DNA from: Allochromatium warmingii
GTDB taxonomy: Bacteria; Pseudomonadota; Gammaproteobacteria; Chromatiales; Chromatiaceae
Direction: 5' to 3'
DNA: 64,000 nucleotides
Assembly: GCF_900107145.1 (NCBI RefSeq)
Contig: NZ_FNOW01000015.1
Span: 1 to 64,000, forward strand
The position numbers and the translations under genes were made by a program. Under the pieces are notes generated by a model. That model made no database searches. It had not been told where the DNA came from and saw nothing but the letters and a program-made list of their open reading frames with translations. The number at the start of each line of letters is the position of its first letter. The stretch's first letter is position 1. Positions 8,676 through 16,842 of this stretch are shown here, in pieces.

Positions 8676-8701
8676 CCCCCGCCGAAAAGCGGGGGTTTTT
8701 T
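8676..8701 (+). terminator. Rho-independent terminator after the AGCS gene
   Basis: A perfect 7-bp stem CCCCCGC (8676-8682) / GCGGGGG (8689-8695) with a CGAAAA loop is followed by a run of six T. It starts 11 bases after the symporter stop codon and separates it from the convergent moaA gene. Confidence 0.9.
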
Positions 8702-8714
8702 ATTCCCGCCACGC

Positions 8715-9722
8715 TTATCCCCCCGTCATATTCATAAACCGCTGAACCACAGGCAATCCCGACTGTGCGAAATCATGGCCGCGTGGTTTGAGTTCTAGGC
8801 TGGCAATAATCGCCTGTTTAATGCGTTCTGCATCTGTCGGATGTGCGCGTAATACGCGACGCAAATCAACTGCATGTTCTTGCCCTAAACAGAGCACTAA
8901 TCGCCCTTCAGCCGTCACCCGCACGCGATTGCAGTCGGCGCAGAAATTATGACTGTGCGGCGCAATAAATCCGATGCGATGTTGATAACCGGCGACCCGT
9001 ACATAGCGCGACGGCCCGCCGGTTGTTTCAGTTGTCGGGAGTAAAGTAAATTCGCGTTCAAGCTGACGGCGAATTATATTGCTTAAACATCGCTCGTCGG
9101 TGCGCTGATGATCGCTGATGTCACCCAGCGGCATTTCTTCAATAAAACTGATATCCAATCCGCGTTCTAGCGCAAATCGTGCGAGATCAATCACTTCATC
9201 GAGATTCTGTTGCGCTAGGATCACGCTATTGAGCTTGATGCGTTCAAATCCAGCGCGTTGCGCGGCTTCAATACCAGCGAGCGTTTTGCTTAATTCGCCG
9301 ATGCGCGTTAAGGCTTTAAATCGCTCTGGGCGCAATGAATCTAAGCTAATATTGACACGGGTTACGCCCGCTGCTTTTAGCGCCGTAGCAAAACGCGGTA
9401 ATTGCGTGCCGTTGGTGGTTAAGGTTAATTCACGCAAGCCGGGTATTTCACCGAGTCGCTCAAATAACCACAGCGCATTCCGACGCATTAAGGGTTCACC
9501 GCCGGTGACACGAATCCGCGTCACACCCAATTCGACAAAACAACGCGCTAATCGCGCCATTTCTTCTAATGTCAGCAATTGATGACGCGGCAAAAAGCGC
9601 GTATCCGCTTGCATACAATAGAGACAGCGCAAATCACAACGATCTGTGATTGACAGGCGCACATAGTCGATGCGGCGACCATAGCGGTCGAGCAGCGCAG
9701 ACGTTGCGGCAGACGGTGGCAT
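8715..9722 (-). CDS. moaA: GTP 3',8-cyclase (molybdopterin biosynthesis)
   Basis: A 335-residue radical-SAM enzyme that rearranges GTP in the first step of molybdenum cofactor synthesis. The N-terminal [4Fe-4S] site uses C29, C33 and C36 in SITDRCDLRCLYC. The C-terminal substrate-binding cluster uses C261, C264 and C278, visible as FCADCNRVRVT and LVLC. The protein ends in GG, the conserved MoaA tail. RVTGGEPLMRR (71-81) is the usual SAM-binding GGE motif. It faces the AGCS gene across a shared intergenic terminator and is divergent from the esterase gene at 9899. Confidence 0.97.
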   Translation of the reverse strand: MPPSAATSALLDRYGRRIDYVRLSITDRCDLRCLYCMQADTRFLPRHQLLTLEEMARLARCFVELGVTRIRVTGGEPLMRRNALWLFERLGEIPGLRELTLTTNGTQLPRFATALKAAGVTRVNISLDSLRPERFKALTRIGELSKTLAGIEAAQRAGFERIKLNSVILAQQNLDEVIDLARFALERGLDISFIEEMPLGDISDHQRTDERCLSNIIRRQLEREFTLLPTTETTGGPSRYVRVAGYQHRIGFIAPHSHNFCADCNRVRVTAEGRLVLCLGQEHAVDLRRVLRAHPTDAERIKQAIIASLELKPRGHDFAQSGLPVVQRFMNMTGG

Positions 9723-9898
9723 GGGATGTCCTCAATACGCCGCGCTATGCCGCAATGGGCGGCGGGCGGTAGGATGTTATTGTTATGTTGATTGATGGGG
9801 ATGTTGCAGTGATCGACGCACGCGGCGCAACCCTCTACGCTGTCCGAACTCGCCACCGCACGTTATGTAGCGCCAATATGGGGTCTCGCGCACGCCTG

Positions 9899-10942
9899 AT
9901 GAACGATACTTTACAGACGATTCTTGAACACGCGATGCACTTGGGTCGCGCTGGGCGGCTCACCGCAGCGGCTGAACTGATTCAACGTGAACTCGGATGG
10001 GCAGCGCCGCGCACCGCGCCGTCGGCGGCTACCGATACCCGCTCGCCGCTGATCGACGCCGATTTTGAGGCCACTGAGCCGCCCGCCACCAGCGCCAGCG
10101 GTCAATTCCTTCATGGCCGTTACAGTCACGGCAACGAGACACGCGATTACCGCCTATATCGTCCGGCGCATCTCCGTACCGCGCCGCCGCTGATTGTGAT
10201 GCTGCATGGCTGTCAACAGGATGGCGAGGAACTTGCCCGTCTGACCCGCTGCAATCAGTGGGCTGATGCGCAGGGCTGCATTGTCCTGTATCCCAGTCAA
10301 TCGCGTCTGGCCAATCCGACCGGCTGTTGGAATTGGTTTGCCCCCGAACATCAACGGGCCGATCAGGGCGAAGCGGCGGTGCTGGCGGCGCTGACCCGCG
10401 AGATCGCGGCGCGTCACGGGGCCGATCCGCAGCGGCTATATGTCGCCGGTTTGTCAGCGGGCGGCGCGATGGCGCTCAATCTGGTGGCGACGCATCCCGG
10501 ACTCTTTGCAGCAGTGGCGGTGCATTCGGGCCTGCCGTATGGATTGGCGCACGATCAACTTTCGGCGTTGACGCTGATGCACCAGGGGCCAAGCGGCGGC
10601 CATGTGCCCTTGACGTTAGCTGAGAACGGCGTGCCGATCATCGTGTTTCAGGGCGATGCCGATCTGCGCGTCAATCCGCTCAATGCGTCCTGGATCATCG
10701 AGCAGGCCTTGAACACGGCGGATACGCTGCATCAGGAACGCGAGACGCGACGAGCGGCGGGCGGTCTGGATGTCACGCGCACGCGCTATCTGACCGCATC
10801 GGGAACCGCCTGCGCGGAACTGTGGATGATTCACGGCGGTGGACATGGCTGGTTTGGTGGCGATCCAGCGGCGGCCTTTGCGGAACCAAAAGGGCCAGAT
10901 GCAACCGAGGCGCTGTTGCGATTTTTTCTCGCTGAGCATTGA
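9899..10942 (+). CDS. PHB-depolymerase-family alpha/beta-hydrolase esterase
   Basis: A 347-residue esterase of the short-chain PHB depolymerase / feruloyl esterase type. The nucleophile is S186 in GLSAGG, the acid is probably D253 in QGDAD, and the histidine is H316 in HGGGHGW. HGC at 103-105 forms the oxyanion region, and GCWNWF (142-147) is typical of the family. No signal peptide is seen with the ATG at 9899, so the enzyme is likely intracellular. An ATG at 9785 would add 38 residues without obvious similarity. The natural substrate (polyhydroxybutyrate or another ester) is not known. Confidence 0.85.
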   Translation: MNDTLQTILEHAMHLGRAGRLTAAAELIQRELGWAAPRTAPSAATDTRSPLIDADFEATEPPATSASGQFLHGRYSHGNETRDYRLYRPAHLRTAPPLIVMLHGCQQDGEELARLTRCNQWADAQGCIVLYPSQSRLANPTGCWNWFAPEHQRADQGEAAVLAALTREIAARHGADPQRLYVAGLSAGGAMALNLVATHPGLFAAVAVHSGLPYGLAHDQLSALTLMHQGPSGGHVPLTLAENGVPIIVFQGDADLRVNPLNASWIIEQALNTADTLHQERETRRAAGGLDVTRTRYLTASGTACAELWMIHGGGHGWFGGDPAAAFAEPKGPDATEALLRFFLAEH

Positions 10943-11020
10943 ACTGAATCCAGATCAGCGCCCATTGAATTAAGCCATTCAAGAGCCATCTAGCGCCAAA
11001 CACCTAACCGGATTGCAACC

Positions 11021-11749
11021 ATGTCCATTGATTTGCCACCGATTCCGCCGACACAGGAAATCAGCGCATCATTACCAGCCGCAGCCGCTGAATCGATTGC
11101 AACGGCGACCGTGCCGCCATTAGAGAGTGCGAATTTATCGCAGACGCGGCAATTAGTGCTATTTGAAGTTGAACAATGCGCGGCCTGTCAGCAATTTAAA
11201 CGCGATATTGTGGCGACTTGGCAAGCGCCAGTCCCCTTAGCGCGGAGCTTACGTTTTGATGCGCCAAATGGTTGGATATTAGAAAAACCGTTAATTGCAA
11301 CACCAACCTTAGTGTTATTTGAGCAGGGGCGCGAAGTCTCGCGCTATACCGGCTATGATGGCGATGCCGCGCGCTTTTGGGCTTGGCTTGGCGGGCAATT
11401 ACTCAGCCCGGAAGCGCGTAAAATTGCCTTCGAGCACGGCACTGAACGCGCATTTACTGGCTCGTTACTCGACGAAAAACGCTCGGGAACATTCATCGAT
11501 TCCATTACCGGCGCGGCACTGTTTCGCAGTGAAACCAAATTCGACAGCGGCAGCGGGTGGCCGAGCTTTTTTAATCCAGTCGCTGGCGCTGTGACATTTC
11601 ATGAAGATGTCAGCTATGGAATGCGCCGGGTTGAAGTGCGCAGCGCCAGTTCTGGGATTCATTTAGGGCATGTCTTTGATGATGGCCCACCACCAACCCA
11701 TAAACGCTATTGCATCAATAGTCAGGTGTTGCGATTTGTGCCGGATTGA
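11021..11749 (+). CDS. msrB: Thioredoxin-like / methionine-R-sulfoxide reductase B fusion
   Basis: A 242-residue, signal-less protein with two parts. Residues about 42-125 resemble a thioredoxin-like domain: LVLFEVEQCAACQQFKRD with a CAAC redox pair (C53, C56) and the cis-proline region IATPTLVLF. Residues about 142-240 are a SelR/MsrB domain with SGSGWPSF (176-183), HLGHVFDDGP and the catalytic C231 in RYCIN. The two zinc CxxC pairs of many MsrB proteins are absent and the usual resolving cysteine position (SGCGW) is serine. C53, C56 and C231 are the only cysteines in the protein, so the fused domain is the obvious internal reductant. The order of the two domains recalls neisserial PilB, without its MsrA part. 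Confidence 0.88.
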   Translation: MSIDLPPIPPTQEISASLPAAAAESIATATVPPLESANLSQTRQLVLFEVEQCAACQQFKRDIVATWQAPVPLARSLRFDAPNGWILEKPLIATPTLVLFEQGREVSRYTGYDGDAARFWAWLGGQLLSPEARKIAFEHGTERAFTGSLLDEKRSGTFIDSITGAALFRSETKFDSGSGWPSFFNPVAGAVTFHEDVSYGMRRVEVRSASSGIHLGHVFDDGPPPTHKRYCINSQVLRFVPD

Positions 11750-11774
11750 TAATTCAGGTGTTGCGATTTTTTCT

Positions 11775-11800
11775 GGTCACGAAGTTTCCGCTTCGTGACC
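11775..11800. repeat. Perfect 10-bp hairpin GGTCACGAAG at the DUF1015 stop
   Basis: GGTCACGAAG (11775-11784) pairs perfectly with CTTCGTGACC (11791-11800) around a six-base loop. No T-run follows on either strand in the right position, so it is not a classical terminator. The DUF1015 stop codon lies inside it. A related hairpin, GTCACAGAGCT, occurs at 20501-20524, which suggests a small dispersed palindrome family. Confidence 0.7.
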
Positions 11801-13015
11801 GCTGAATAGCAAGCTGACCAACCCATCGGCCAGCTTCGGCTCAAACCAAGTCGATTTCGGCGGCATGATCGCGCCCTGATCGGCGACCGCCATCAATTCC
11901 GCTACGCTGGTCGGATAGAGCGCAAAAGCAACTGCCATCTCGCCGCTATCAACCCGTTCGGTCAGTCCCGCCAGCCCACGAATGCCGCCGACACACTCAA
12001 GCCGCTCATCGCGGCGCGGATCGCTGATGCCCAGCAACGGGCCGAGTATCTGATGCTGTAAACGGCTGACATCGAGCGCAGCGACTGGATCGGCAGACTG
12101 CTCCGACTGTTCGGCCAATGTCAGCCGATACCACTGACCAGCTTGATACATCCCGACCACGCCCGCCCGCTCGGGCGCGAGCGGAGCCGTGACGGGTTCG
12201 ACGGTGCAGCGCGTTGCCACCTGTTGCACAAAACTGTGCGGCGCTAGTCCATTGAGATCGCGCACCAGCCGGTTGTAATCGAGAATGCTCAGTTGATCGT
12301 GCGGGAAGGTGACGGCGAGAAATCCCGCTGTCGGATCGTGACGGAGCGCCGCGACCCGCGAGGCCGCCGCCGAGCGGTGATGACCGTCAGCGATATAGAG
12401 GCTATCGAGCCGCTCAAATGCCTGCGTCAACTGCTCAATAACAGCGCGTTCGGTAATCCGCCAAAGCTGATGCCGCACGCCGCCGGGTGCGGTGAGGTCG
12501 TAATCCGGTGCGTGTGCGTCGGCAAGTGCGGCCAGCGTCGCATCAATCTCAGGCGTGGCGCGATGCACCAACAGCACTGGCCCAGTCTGGGCGTTGAGTG
12601 CTTCAATCTGGCGCACGCGGTCAGCTTCTTTGGTCGGGCGGGTCAATTCGTGTTTTTTGATCCGTCCGGCGTCATACGCAGCAATTGAGGCGGCCACCAC
12701 GCATCCGGTTTGAACATGCGCCCCCCAGGTGAGCCGATAGACGCTATACCCCGGCTCGGAATCGCGCACCAGCACGCCAGCGGCCAACATGCGTTCCAGA
12801 TTAGCCCGTGCCTGCGCGTAGACTTCGGGCGCATAGGGATCGGTAGTTTCGGGCAGATCGACTTCAGCCCGCGAAATATGCAAAAAGCTCCACGGACGAC
12901 CGGCAACCAACTGCCGCGCCTCGGCGGTACTGAGCACATCATAGGGCGGTGCCGCGACCGCAGCGGCGTACTCGGCGGTTGGGCGCAAGGCGGCGAAGGT
13001 TTGAATTAACGACAT
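11777..13015 (-). CDS. DUF1015 family protein
   Basis: A 412-residue protein of the widespread DUF1015 family. Recognisable stretches are the N-terminal AAPPYDVLSTAEAR, WSFLHISRAEVD, KKHELTRPTKEADR and the central SLYIADGHHRSAAA. Members are often found beside serine or central metabolic genes, and the fold is related to ParB/SbnI-like nucleotide-dependent kinases, but the activity of this protein is not known. It stands alone on the minus strand, divergent from the ParA-like gene at 13236. The last codons and stop lie in a hairpin repeat. Confidence 0.88.
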   Translation of the reverse strand: MSLIQTFAALRPTAEYAAAVAAPPYDVLSTAEARQLVAGRPWSFLHISRAEVDLPETTDPYAPEVYAQARANLERMLAAGVLVRDSEPGYSVYRLTWGAHVQTGCVVAASIAAYDAGRIKKHELTRPTKEADRVRQIEALNAQTGPVLLVHRATPEIDATLAALADAHAPDYDLTAPGGVRHQLWRITERAVIEQLTQAFERLDSLYIADGHHRSAAASRVAALRHDPTAGFLAVTFPHDQLSILDYNRLVRDLNGLAPHSFVQQVATRCTVEPVTAPLAPERAGVVGMYQAGQWYRLTLAEQSEQSADPVAALDVSRLQHQILGPLLGISDPRRDERLECVGGIRGLAGLTERVDSGEMAVAFALYPTSVAELMAVADQGAIMPPKSTWFEPKLADGLVSLLFSGHEAETS

Positions 13016-13235
13016 GGCGGATCACGGCTCGGCATCATGGATCATAAAAGCGAGCGATGGTAGCAGGTCACTTGCCACAACGGATGCTTACCAACGGGCA
13101 CGGATCTGACCCAATCGGCTACACTGGCACCCCAATCGCCGCCCGCCCATCAAACAGAAAAGACTGAATTTCCCCAGCCAAGCGGGTAAATTACGGCGTC
13201 AGCATTTCTTTTTCTCCGCGAACGTGACCACAACA

Positions 13236-14000
13236 ATGCATACAATTTGGGTAATGAACGGCAAAGGCGGCGTCGGCAAATCGGTGTTGACGATGGCGCT
13301 CACCTGGCTTTACGAAGCCTCTTGGCGGCCACTGCGCATGATCGACATCGACGACAAGGCCAAGCTGGCCGAGTTTGCCGGTCAAGACAAGGTGCTCTCA
13401 CTGCGCATCGGCGCGAGTGCTGAGGAACTGCGGGCTGATCCGGCACTGGCCTATAGTTACTGGGATCAACTGGCCGCCGAGATTCTCGAACACGACACCA
13501 TCATTGACACTGGCGCGAACATGGATCGCCCGCTGCTGGAATGGGCGCGTAAATCCGAACTGGCCGAATTGCTCTCCGACAGCGGCGTAACGATGGATCT
13601 CTATGTCCCGATCACCGCCGATCCGCTCTCGGTGAAGGGTGGACTGGATGTGCTCGAAACCGTCGGCGAGATTTTCCCTGACTGCCGCCGGATTCTGGTG
13701 CTCAACCGCATCGCTGGTCAGTTCAATGCTTATGAATCGACCCCTGAATTTCAGCGCGTCGCCGATCTGCGCTCCGATGGCTTGATTGTGCTGCCGATGG
13801 CCGCCTGTTTAAGCGAAGCTTGGACAGACTTTGAGCGCCTCAAACTGCCGCCCTGGAATGTGCTGACCATGAATGCTGCCGAGGTCGCCCGTCAAACTGG
13901 CTTAGGCATTTTGGCTGCAAAACGTGCCGCTGGCGATTACGCCTCTTGGATCAAACAACTTCAGCAAACCTTCGGCCCGCTCGTCGTCAAGAAAGCGTGA
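13236..14000 (+). CDS. TraL/ParA-like P-loop ATPase, first gene of a five-gene set
   Basis: A 254-residue ATPase of the ParA/MinD superfamily. The deviant Walker A MNGKGGVGKS (residues 7-16) keeps both lysines, Walker A' is MIDIDD, and Walker B is HDTIIDTGANMD. The IIDTGA step and the segments after it resemble the conjugation-associated TraL family more than chromosomal Soj or MinD; that comparison is from memory. The start could also be a GTG at 13224. The gene begins a tightly packed set: 25 bases later comes a single-pass membrane protein, then another, then a second ParA-like protein and UvrA. A role in localising or cycling a membrane-bound partner is possible, but the function is unknown. 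Confidence 0.8.
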   Translation: MHTIWVMNGKGGVGKSVLTMALTWLYEASWRPLRMIDIDDKAKLAEFAGQDKVLSLRIGASAEELRADPALAYSYWDQLAAEILEHDTIIDTGANMDRPLLEWARKSELAELLSDSGVTMDLYVPITADPLSVKGGLDVLETVGEIFPDCRRILVLNRIAGQFNAYESTPEFQRVADLRSDGLIVLPMAACLSEAWTDFERLKLPPWNVLTMNAAEVARQTGLGILAAKRAAGDYASWIKQLQQTFGPLVVKKA

Positions 14001-14025
14001 CGCGCCCGCCAGGAAGCCGCAACCG

Positions 14026-15054
14026 ATGGATAGCCGCTGGATTGCCCATCTTGATTCGCAGATCGCCGCCGGTCAGGTCGCCGCCGAAGCCGAGAGCGCC
14101 GAACTGTTGAGCTGGCTGCTCAAGCTCGAACCCGAGCAACGCTGGTGTCTGGTGCTCAGTCGTGAGTCACGGTTAGAGCGTCTATCAGCGGCCGATTATC
14201 GGCGACTGCTGGCGCTGATGGTCGAGCACGAAGCCGGGGCGCTCACTGCCGCGCCGCCGAATGCGGATGCTTGTCTCGATGAACTGCCGACTACCGCACT
14301 GCCGGTGCCCTTTGCCGCACGCATTGCTGATCCGCCGCGCCTGCTGCCGCCGCCCTCGGCCTCAGCAGTGCGTCCGCGTTGGCTGCTACGCGGGAGTCTG
14401 GCGGCAATGGTGCTCGGTGTCGGCTACTGGCTGACCTTCCACGCCGGTGCCCAGCGTCTGCTAGAGGCCGGGCACTGGCTCGCCGGTCTGGAAGCGCGGA
14501 TGACGCACGAAACCCAGAGCAATGCGCGGCTCGAACGCTTGCTCACCACCCGTGGCGCGTTGGAAACGCTCGAACGCAAACTCACCAGCGGCGAGCCATT
14601 TGCCGCTGAACTCACCGCGCTCCAACGGCTGTGGCCGACGCCCGCTCAGCTTGCCCCGCTGCATGCCCTCGCTGCCAGCGGTCGCCCGACACCGGAGCAG
14701 TTACGCGCTCGGTTAGAGCGACTCCAGCACAGCACGCTCAGTCAGCAAGACGCCGCCCTGCAAGCGGCACGCAGCGGACAGCTTGCGCCGGATCAATACT
14801 ATGCTCGGCTGCAAACCCTGACGACCCAGCGCACGCAGGGTGAAACGGCACTGACCGCAGCGCAGCGCGGCGATTGGACAGCGGCACAGCGGGCGGTGCA
14901 GCGCGTAGAGGATGCGGACTATCAAACCTGGCAGGCACAGGTCGGCGCGTGGCTGGCCACGCAAACGCTGATGGATACCCTGCTGCAACAGCTCTGGTCG
15001 GCGTGGCTGGACGATACCAACGCGACCCCGACCGCTGCTGCTGATGCGCCATGA
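14026..15054 (+). CDS. Single-pass membrane protein of the ParA-UvrA set
   Basis: A 342-residue protein that I do not recognise. Residues 1-115 are soluble and end in a proline-rich linker. One membrane helix spans about 119-140 (WLLRGSLAAMVLGVGYWLTF). The remainder is alanine-, glutamine- and leucine-rich, with heptad-like patterns that suggest helical or coiled-coil structure outside or along the membrane. The start is supported by AGGAAG at 14011-14016, ten bases before the ATG. The stop overlaps the next gene by four bases (ATGA). Co-translation with the flanking ATPases is inferred from this packing. Confidence 0.72.
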   Translation: MDSRWIAHLDSQIAAGQVAAEAESAELLSWLLKLEPEQRWCLVLSRESRLERLSAADYRRLLALMVEHEAGALTAAPPNADACLDELPTTALPVPFAARIADPPRLLPPPSASAVRPRWLLRGSLAAMVLGVGYWLTFHAGAQRLLEAGHWLAGLEARMTHETQSNARLERLLTTRGALETLERKLTSGEPFAAELTALQRLWPTPAQLAPLHALAASGRPTPEQLRARLERLQHSTLSQQDAALQAARSGQLAPDQYYARLQTLTTQRTQGETALTAAQRGDWTAAQRAVQRVEDADYQTWQAQVGAWLATQTLMDTLLQQLWSAWLDDTNATPTAAADAP

Positions 15055-15548
15055 TCGCGGCGCTGGTTATTGCGCTGGTGCTGTTGGTGCTGCTGGGCGC
15101 GGTGGTGTGGTTTTGGCAGCGGCGCTTGCATCAGGCAGCCCGCACGGAATTTAACCCAGTGATGCGCCCCGAAGCACCGCGTTCGACCCAACTGCGCCCA
15201 GCGACATCGACTTTATGGCGACCGCCGCCGCGCCAGCATCTGTTACAGCAGCAGCGCCAGAGTGCAGCACAACGCGGCCAGCGTGAGGGGCCGAATCAGC
15301 GGCTGTATACGCGACGGCAGCGGGTGGTGAGCGATGATCCTGATTCGGCGGCCGTGACATCCTTTGCTGCTGCGCCGGAACGCTTTGCTCACGCGCCCAA
15401 CCCGATCACACTTCAGGTCGAACCGCGTGCAGGGCGGGTTGCGCCGGGGAACGTCTCCACGCGCCTCGACCGCAAACGCCAGGGACTCGATAGCTTGATT
15501 ACTGAATGGTCGTCCGAGACAACGGATCACTCTACTCGTGAACACTGA
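15051..15548 (+). CDS. Small membrane-anchored basic protein of the ParA-UvrA set
   Basis: A 165-residue protein of unknown family. Residues 1-22 are a strongly hydrophobic helix directly after the start, followed by WQRRL, so the chain is probably anchored by its N-terminus with the rest in the cytoplasm. The tail is rich in arginine, glutamine and proline and has little predicted order. It overlaps the upstream gene by four bases and the downstream gene by eleven, so its translation is coupled to both. A nucleic-acid-binding or scaffold role would fit the basic tail but is speculation. Confidence 0.65.
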   Translation: MIAALVIALVLLVLLGAVVWFWQRRLHQAARTEFNPVMRPEAPRSTQLRPATSTLWRPPPRQHLLQQQRQSAAQRGQREGPNQRLYTRRQRVVSDDPDSAAVTSFAAAPERFAHAPNPITLQVEPRAGRVAPGNVSTRLDRKRQGLDSLITEWSSETTDHSTREH

Positions 15549-16842
15549 TTCTTCGCTCCAAACGCCCGAAATCATCGCCCTTGTCAGCCAACACAGCGGC
15601 GTCGGGCGCACCACCATTGCAGTTAATTTTGCCCTCGCCCTGGCCGCCGCCGGACGGCGCGTGCTGCTGATGGATTTGAACACCGACGGCGCAGTCGGGC
15701 GGGCGCTGGTGCGCAGTGGCGAGGGGCTGGGCTTAGAACGGGCGCTGCTCGATGCGGTGCTCAGTCGTGACATGATCGTGGCGACCGAAGTGCCGGATCT
15801 CTATTTAGCCGCCTCTGGCCCCGGATTAGCACAGATCGAGACGCAACTGACGCTGCTCGGCGACAGTCGCACGCGGCTGCATCAGGCGCTTGCTGCTGCC
15901 ACGACGCTGACGCAACGTTTTGATCACATCATCATCGACTGTCCACCGGCGCTCGGATTATTAACGCTCAATGCGCTCAGTGCCGCCCATCGCGTGCTGA
16001 TGCCGCTGCCCTGTGATGTCACCACGCTCGAAGGACTGCCGGAGTTACTCAAAAGCATCGGGCGACTGCGGGCAGGCTTGGCGCAACCGCTGCTCGGAGT
16101 GCATCTGCTGGTGAGCGGCACCTGCACCAAAGATGCGTTCTCGCAGCCGAGTTTAGCGGTGGTGCGGCGCAACTATAAACGGCTCATGCTGCATACCGAG
16201 ATCCCCGATGATCCGGCGGTGATGACCGCAGCAGCCAATGAGCGTCCGTTGCTGGTCGATAATCCGCGTGCGCCAGCCAGTCGCGCCTATCTGGCATTGG
16301 CGGCAGAATGGCTGACGCTGGGCGAATTTGGCGAGCGGTCGCGGCTGCCGTGGCGCTCAAAAAGCCGTCAGGAACAGATGACTTATCACGGCGCGGTGAT
16401 GAATCGGCGCATCGAAGCTTGGTTGAGCGATCCGTCCTCGCTGCTCTATGACGAGCAGGTGGCGTTGCGCTTGCAGGATGCGCCAGCGTTTGATGAGTTT
16501 TTAGGTCTGCCGCCGCTGCCCGATGCGCCCACTCAGCAGCGCCGGACGCGACGAGCGTGGCTGTGGCGGACGGGGACGGTGCTGGCGTTAGTCGTGCTGG
16601 TGTTCTCGACTTGGAATCTGACTGCCGCGTGGCGCACGACACTGGGTATATGGCTGATTGGTTCTGAGCCATCGTGGGAGGTCGGCAGTTTGCTGCTGGC
16701 GCGGGCCGATCCGCTCGCCTATCGTGAAATTCAGTGGACGCTGAATCTGCTAGAACGCAATCGTCAGGCGCTGTTGGAGTGCGGCGAGCAGGCGCGGGCG
16801 GAACGTGAAACCATTGCGTGTTTGATTGATGTCGGGCCGTGA
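15538..16842 (+). CDS. ParA/BcsQ-like protein with degenerate P-loop and C-terminal membrane segment
   Basis: A 434-residue protein starting at a GTG that overlaps the upstream gene. Residues about 11-262 have the ParA/MinD fold: LLMDLNTDG as Walker A', [16 protein letters not shown] as Walker B (D134) and [13 protein letters not shown]. The P-loop reads QHSGVGRTT (18-26), so both lysines of the canonical KGGVGKTT are replaced (histidine and arginine). E. coli BcsQ also has an altered P-loop, but ATP hydrolysis here is doubtful. A basic stretch and one membrane helix (about 340-359) follow, then a short tail. The end overlaps uvrA by 14 bases. It may be a regulatory or pseudo-ATPase partner of the intact ATPase at 13236. 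Confidence 0.78.
   Translation: MNTDSSLQTPEIIALVSQHSGVGRTTIAVNFALALAAAGRRVLLMDLNTDGAVGRALVRSGEGLGLERALLDAVLSRDMIVATEVPDLYLAASGPGLAQIETQLTLLGDSRTRLHQALAAATTLTQRFDHIIIDCPPALGLLTLNALSAAHRVLMPLPCDVTTLEGLPELLKSIGRLRAGLAQPLLGVHLLVSGTCTKDAFSQPSLAVVRRNYKRLMLHTEIPDDPAVMTAAANERPLLVDNPRAPASRAYLALAAEWLTLGEFGERSRLPWRSKSRQEQMTYHGAVMNRRIEAWLSDPSSLLYDEQVALRLQDAPAFDEFLGLPPLPDAPTQQRRTRRAWLWRTGTVLALVVLVFSTWNLTAAWRTTLGIWLIGSEPSWEVGSLLLARADPLAYREIQWTLNLLERNRQALLECGEQARAERETIACLIDVGP

Noticed and set aside
9118-9582. Long open frame on the plus strand opposite moaA
   Set aside because: It lies wholly inside the strongly conserved moaA gene on the other strand and its product is a low-complexity arginine/serine-rich sequence with no family resemblance.
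11722-11769. 16-bp direct repeat TCAGGTGTTGCGATTT at the end of the msrB fusion
   Set aside because: The two copies are 32 bases apart and look like a small local duplication; no gene or signal depends on it.
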